A DNA stretch of 16,834 nt, from positions 1-16,834 of the forward strand of contig DAHWHT010000291.1 in the NCBI GenBank assembly GCA_027335515.1, read 5' to 3'. The DNA is from Clostridia bacterium (GTDB taxonomy: Bacteria; Bacillota_E; RBS10-35; JAJYVN01). The notes beneath the pieces are model-generated. The model saw only the letters and a program-made list of their open reading frames with translations, was not told the DNA's origin and ran no database searches. Made by a program: the position numbers and the translations under genes. This document shows, in pieces, positions 13,495 to 16,834 of this stretch. Position 1 is the first letter of the stretch. The number at the start of each line of letters is the position of its first letter.

Positions 13495-14170
13495 GGACGC
13501 TGCAACTGCCGTCCGGCCGGCCCGTGATGACGGTTGGGCCCATCCCGGCGAACAGCCCGTGCTCCACCACCCCGAGCACCGACTTGAGCGGCGCGGCCAG
13601 CCGCACCAGATCGGTCCCTTCGGGAAAGCGGCAGTCGAGGATGTGGTTGCCGCCGTCGGTGACAAACGGATCGCGCTCACTGCCGCGAATCTGCGGATCC
13701 GCACCCAGCGCCCTCAGTCGGGCTGCCGTGCCGCGCCAGCCGAAGCGCACCACCTCGACCGGTACGGGGGCGCGTCCACCCAACCGCGGAACGTTCTTGC
13801 CCGCGTCGACGACGATAACCAGGCGCCGCGCGGCGCTGGCCACGATCTTCTCACGCAACAGGGCGCCACCCAGTCCCTTGATCATCGCGCCGCGGGGATC
13901 CACCTCGTCCGCGCCGTCGATGTCCAGATCGATCTCCAACCGATCGTCCAAGGTCGTCAGCGGGATGCCCAGCCGGACCGCCTGATCGCGCGTCGCATCG
14001 GAGGTCGGCACGCCCACAAAGCGCAGGCCGTCCCGCAGCCGGGCGCCGAGGGATTCGACCACCAGCGCCGCGGTGCTGCCGGACCCCAGGCCGACCACCA
14101 TTCCCGGCTGAACCTCCATGGCCGCCCGCACCGCCGCCGCAGCCTTTTGCGCGGTCTGATCCAGCGCCAC
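13484..14170 (-). CDS. rpiA: ribose-5-phosphate isomerase A
   Basis: RpiA interconverts ribose 5-phosphate and ribulose 5-phosphate in the pentose phosphate pathway. The 228-residue product shows the family motifs in order: VVGLGSGSTA (25-34, phosphate loop), PTSDATRDQA (55-64), DLDIDGADEVD (81-91, active-site aspartates), IKGLGGALLREKIVA (97-111, catalytic Lys98 and Glu107) and FVTDGGNHILDC. I chose the GTG at 14170 because GGAGGGGGTG lies just upstream. The open frame runs to 14287, but the extra 39 residues are low-complexity and would cover the divergent promoter region. It forms a pair with gph. Confidence 0.95.
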   Translation of the reverse strand: MALDQTAQKAAAAVRAAMEVQPGMVVGLGSGSTAALVVESLGARLRDGLRFVGVPTSDATRDQAVRLGIPLTTLDDRLEIDLDIDGADEVDPRGAMIKGLGGALLREKIVASAARRLVIVVDAGKNVPRLGGRAPVPVEVVRFGWRGTAARLRALGADPQIRGSERDPFVTDGGNHILDCRFPEGTDLVRLAAPLKSVLGVVEHGLFAGMGPTVITGRPDGSCSVHVF

Positions 14171-14238
14171 GCGCCCACCCCCTCCGCAGCCCTCGCCGCC
14201 GCACCACGATTCGCCACGGACCGGCCGGCGCCTGCCCC

Positions 14239-14269
14239 TTGCCCTATACCCCCCACCGTATGCTACAAT
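14239..14269 (+). promoter_or_regulatory. candidate extended -10 promoter for trxB
   Basis: TGCTACAAT (14261-14269) is an extended -10 element with a near-consensus TACAAT. TTGCCC at 14239-14244 could serve as a -35 at a long 19-base spacing. Transcription would start near 14276, leaving a 40-odd base leader with GGGAGG before the trxB GTG. Confidence 0.45.
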
Positions 14270-14318
14270 GCGCCCGCCCCGGGGCATCCTGTACCGGAGG
14301 CGGGGAGGACTGGACGCG

Positions 14319-15308
14319 GTGGCTCAGGCCAACGAAGCAGTGACGGCGCGGGGCGACGATACGGAGATGCTGATCATTATCGGCTCGGGGGTTGCCGGAT
14401 TGACGGCGGCGGTGTATGCGGCCCGCGGACGCCTGCGGCCGCTGCTCATCGAGGGTATGGAACCGGGTGGCCAGCTCTCCCTCACCAGCCTGGTGGAGAA
14501 CTTCCCCGGCTTCCCGGACGGTATCGGCGGCTTCGACCTGGTCGACAACATGCGCAAGCAGGCGGAGCGCTTCGGCACCCGCTACCGCTCGGCGAACGTG
14601 GCCAGGGTCGACTTCGGCCAAAAGCCGTTCGCGGTCCACCTCGAAGGGGAAAGCGACGTGCTGCGGACCCACGGCCTGATCATCGCGTCCGGCGCCCGGG
14701 CGCGCACGCTGGGTCTGCCGGGCGAGACCGAACTCTTCGGCCATGGCCTGTCCACCTGCGCGACCTGCGACGGGGCGTTTTTCAAAGGCCGGCGGGTCGC
14801 GGTCGTCGGCGGCGGCGACAGCGCCATGGAAGATGCCATCTACCTCACCAAGTTCGCCAGCGAGGTCCACGTGGTGCACCGCCGCGACAAGCTGCGGGCG
14901 AGCAAGATCATGCAGCAGCGGGCCCTGGCCAAAGACAGCATCCGCTTTCATTGGAACGCCAGCCCCGCCGCGTTGCTGCGCGGCGACGACGGCAAGCTCC
15001 GCGGGTTGCGGCTGGAGGCCACCGACGGCTCGGGCGGCAGCGAGGAGTTGGCCTGCGACGGCGTGTTTTACGCCATAGGCCATGAGCCGAACACCGACAT
15101 GCTCGGCGGCGCGCTGCCCCGGGACACCCAGGGGTATCTGACGGCCCACGGCGTCGTCAGCGACATCCCGGGCGTGTTCATCGCGGGCGATGTGGCCGAC
15201 CACCACTACCAGCAGGCGATCACCGCCGCGGGCACCGGTTGCGCGGCCGCCATGGAGGCGGAGGATTGGCTGGAGGCCCAGGGTCTGCTGCGGGATACCC
15301 CGGAGTGA
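14319..15308 (+). CDS. trxB: thioredoxin reductase
   Basis: TrxB uses NADPH and FAD to reduce thioredoxin. The 329-residue product has the FAD loop IIIGSGVAGLTAAVYAARG (19-37), EPGGQL (48-53), the redox-active CATC (C147, C150), the NADPH loop VVGGGDSAMEDA (162-173) with HRRD (187-190), and the C-terminal GVFIAGDV FAD motif. The GTG at 14319 is preceded by GGGAGG at about 10 bases. An ATG at 14367 would begin right at the FAD strand (MLIIIGSG), which is shorter than usual, so the GTG is preferred. It is divergent from rpiA and convergent with the rRNA methyltransferase gene. Confidence 0.95.
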   Translation: MAQANEAVTARGDDTEMLIIIGSGVAGLTAAVYAARGRLRPLLIEGMEPGGQLSLTSLVENFPGFPDGIGGFDLVDNMRKQAERFGTRYRSANVARVDFGQKPFAVHLEGESDVLRTHGLIIASGARARTLGLPGETELFGHGLSTCATCDGAFFKGRRVAVVGGGDSAMEDAIYLTKFASEVHVVHRRDKLRASKIMQQRALAKDSIRFHWNASPAALLRGDDGKLRGLRLEATDGSGGSEELACDGVFYAIGHEPNTDMLGGALPRDTQGYLTAHGVVSDIPGVFIAGDVADHHYQQAITAAGTGCAAAMEAEDWLEAQGLLRDTPE

Positions 15309-15326
15309 ACGGCCGGGCGCGTGGCG

Positions 15327-15343
15327 GGCGGCGCGGCGCCGCC
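15327..15343. terminator. GC hairpin between convergent trxB and methyltransferase genes
   Basis: GGCGGC (15327-15332) pairs with GCCGCC (15338-15343) around a 5-base loop in the 40-base gap between two convergent genes. It could act as a bidirectional terminator. It has no T-tract and the stem is short, so support is mainly positional. Confidence 0.3.
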
Positions 15344-15348
15344 GTCCC

Positions 15349-16758
15349 TCACGCCGCGCCGTGGCGCTGCAGCAGGGCGCTGCATTCCACGTGCGCCGTC
15401 TGAGGGAACATGTCCACCGGCCGCACCTCGCGCAGGGCATACCCGGCCTCCGCCAGCAGACCGACGTCGCGCGCCAGCGTCGCGGGATTGCACGACACGT
15501 AGACCACGCGCCCGGGGCGCGCGTCGGCCACCGCCCGCAGGACCGAATCCGACGCGCCCTTGCGTGGCGGATCGAGCACCACGACATCCGGGGCGGTGCC
15601 CTGCGCAAGCAACGCCGGCACCACCTCCTCCGCGGTCCCGGCGTGAAAGTGCAGATTGCGCATCCCGTTGGCCTGCGCGTTGCGCCGACCGTCCTGCACC
15701 GCGGCCCCCACCTCCTCCACGGCGTGCACCGTCGCGGCCGCGCGGGCCAAAAACAGCGAGAGTGTGCCAACCCCCGCATACAGGTCCAGGGCCGTCTCGC
15801 CGTGGGACAACGCCGCCTGGCCGATCGCCGTGCGGTACAGCACCGCCGCCTGCACGGGGCTCACCTGGAAGAACGACGGCGCCGAGACCAAAAAGCGCAG
15901 CCCGTCGATCTCCTCCACCAAATGATCCTGCCCCGCCAGCAACCGGGTCCGCTCGCCCAGGATCGCGTTGCCCGGAGCCCCCTGGATGTTGTGCACCACC
16001 CCGACGCACGCGGGCAACGCCCCGCGCAGGCGGAGCGCGAGTTCTGGACCGGCGGCAAAACCCGGGCCGGCCGTAACCAGGGCCAAGAGCAACGTGCCCT
16101 GGCTGTGGCTGACCCGGCCCACCAGGTGACGCAGGTCGCCTCGACGGCTCCGCTCATCGTAGGCCTGAACCCCCAGCGCCGCGGTCAGCCGCCGCGTCTC
16201 CGCCAGCGCCTGATCCAGCAGCGGGTGCTGGATGGCGCACGAGTCCACCTCCACGATCCGGTGGCTGCGGGCCGCAAAAAAGCCCGCCTGCAGAGGCCCG
16301 CCGGGTGGCCTGGGGGGGGCGAAGGGCACGGCCATCTTGTGCCGGTAGCGCCAGGGCGGCTGCGCCGCGAGCACCGGCGCCACCAGGTTTTCAGGGTCGG
16401 CGACGTGGCCAAGGCGGCGAAGCGCCTCCACGACGATGGTGCGCTTCCATTCCAACTGCACCGCGTAGTCGAGGTGCTGCCAGGTGCAGCCGCCGCAGCG
16501 TCCGAACACCGGGCAGGGTGGCAAGACGCGCCCCGGACCGGCCCGCAAGACCCGCCGCGCCCGCGTGCGCAGGTGCCGCGCCGCCGCTTCGACGACCTCG
16601 ACTTCAAGGCGGTCGCCCGGGGCCCCCTGCTCGACGAACACCACGAGGCCGTCGTGCCGACCGACCCCGTCGCCCCCGGCGGCCAACCCCTCAACCTCAA
16701 GTTCGAAGCGCTCCCCGATCCTCGCCGCCAGCGCATCCTTGGGAGCCGCCGCGTCCAC
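15349..16758 (-). CDS. rlmD: 23S rRNA (uracil-5-)-methyltransferase, RlmD/RlmCD (RumA) family
   Basis: The enzyme makes 5-methyluridine in 23S rRNA from SAM. An N-terminal TRAM domain (about 14-70, ERFELEVEGLAAGGDGVGR) is followed by the Fe-S cluster ligands C82-x5-C88-x2-C91 and C174. The methyltransferase domain has LDLYAGVGTLSLFLA (SAM loop, about 325-339), VVLDPPRKGA (393-402), VYVSCNPATLARD with catalytic Cys423, and Glu458 near the end as general base. RlmD, RlmCD and the tRNA enzyme of this superfamily are not separable by eye; the Fe-S ligands favour the RumA group. The start is uncertain: I took the GTG at 16758 (469 aa), after a strong hairpin; GTGs at 16785 and 16824, or a start beyond the window, stay in frame. 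Confidence 0.88.
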   Translation of the reverse strand: MDAAAPKDALAARIGERFELEVEGLAAGGDGVGRHDGLVVFVEQGAPGDRLEVEVVEAAARHLRTRARRVLRAGPGRVLPPCPVFGRCGGCTWQHLDYAVQLEWKRTIVVEALRRLGHVADPENLVAPVLAAQPPWRYRHKMAVPFAPPRPPGGPLQAGFFAARSHRIVEVDSCAIQHPLLDQALAETRRLTAALGVQAYDERSRRGDLRHLVGRVSHSQGTLLLALVTAGPGFAAGPELALRLRGALPACVGVVHNIQGAPGNAILGERTRLLAGQDHLVEEIDGLRFLVSAPSFFQVSPVQAAVLYRTAIGQAALSHGETALDLYAGVGTLSLFLARAAATVHAVEEVGAAVQDGRRNAQANGMRNLHFHAGTAEEVVPALLAQGTAPDVVVLDPPRKGASDSVLRAVADARPGRVVYVSCNPATLARDVGLLAEAGYALREVRPVDMFPQTAHVECSALLQRHGAA

Positions 16759-16772
16759 CCCCTGCGGTTGTG

Positions 16773-16808
16773 CCCCCCCGGGCACGGTGCTAGAGTGCCC
16801 CGGGGGGG
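16773..16808. terminator. strong G/C hairpin at the window's right edge
   Basis: CCCCCCCGGGCAC (16773-16785) pairs with GTGCCCCGGGGGGG (16795-16808) to form a 13-bp stem with one bulged C and a 9-base loop. On the plus strand it is followed by TTGGCCTTGT, a poor T-tract. It probably ends a plus-strand gene from beyond the window or separates the methyltransferase gene from its upstream neighbour. If it is truly intergenic, the methyltransferase must start downstream of it. Confidence 0.45.
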
Positions 16809-16834
16809 TTGGCCTTGTCCACACCCGTGTTGAC

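Noticed and set aside
1..16834. tRNA, rRNA, CRISPR array, riboswitch or transposase genes
   Set aside because: I looked for cloverleaf ends, spaced repeats, T-box or SAM/THF-riboswitch-like leaders (especially before metF) and transposase or integrase motifs, and found none that I could support.

Overview
The window is a 16.8 kb piece of a chromosome with very high G+C. Sampled lines of housekeeping sequence run about 46-47 G/C per 60 bases. GTG and TTG starts are common and several Shine-Dalgarno sites are strong (GGAGG or GAGGGG). The pair csaB plus a DUF5693 membrane protein next to ftsE-ftsX points to a high-G+C member of the Bacillota (Firmicutes; Thermaerobacter, Symbiobacterium or Limnochorda-like lineages). 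I infer this from gene content and cannot name a species.

Layout. Bases 77-4953 (minus strand) hold a cell-envelope block: DUF5693, csaB, ftsE, ftsX. A MutS-domain ATPase (5105-6964, plus) diverges from it and converges on metF (6982-7875, minus). On the right, gph and rpiA (12835-14170, minus) overlap each other. trxB (14319-15308, plus) diverges from rpiA and converges on an Fe-S rRNA uracil methyltransferase (15349-16758, minus). These are ordinary housekeeping genes.

Between metF and gph lies an island (about 8172-12459) with visibly lower G+C (sampled lines 33-35 G/C per 60). It carries one tightly packed minus-strand operon: a ubiquitin-like modifier (85 aa) -> an E2-like protein with a C/E/H/H signature (191 aa) -> a JAB/JAMM isopeptidase (157 aa) -> an E1/ThiF-type activating enzyme (506 aa) -> an unassigned 132-aa protein -> an unassigned 292-aa protein with a C-terminal winged-helix region. 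Gene overlaps or gaps are -10, -4, +2, +16 and -14 bases, and a sigma-70-type promoter and strong RBS precede the first gene. This is a complete bacterial ubiquitin-like conjugation system, related to but not identical with the BIL-type antiphage operons, with two extra genes. The expected flow is: JAB trims the modifier's tail to expose Gly-Gly, the E1 adenylates it, the E2-like protein (Cys127 candidate) accepts it and transfers it to targets, and JAB can reverse the conjugation. The roles of the last two genes are unknown.

The island appears to sit inside a broken gene. Just outside it, on the same strand and in the right order, are two fragments that I recognise as the N-terminal part (GDFRGDP...YFDAHLYLANWGT, 12649-12834) and the middle part (EEWLASLIPVRDEL, 8043-8174) of one uncharacterised protein family. 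A 9-bp direct repeat, CACCCATTA, occurs at 8172 and 12451. The 567-bp stretch between gph and the ubiquitin-like gene (12268-12834) therefore holds a promoter, two tandem small ORFs of uncertain reality and one pseudogene fragment. No recombinase, tRNA, rRNA or CRISPR array was seen.
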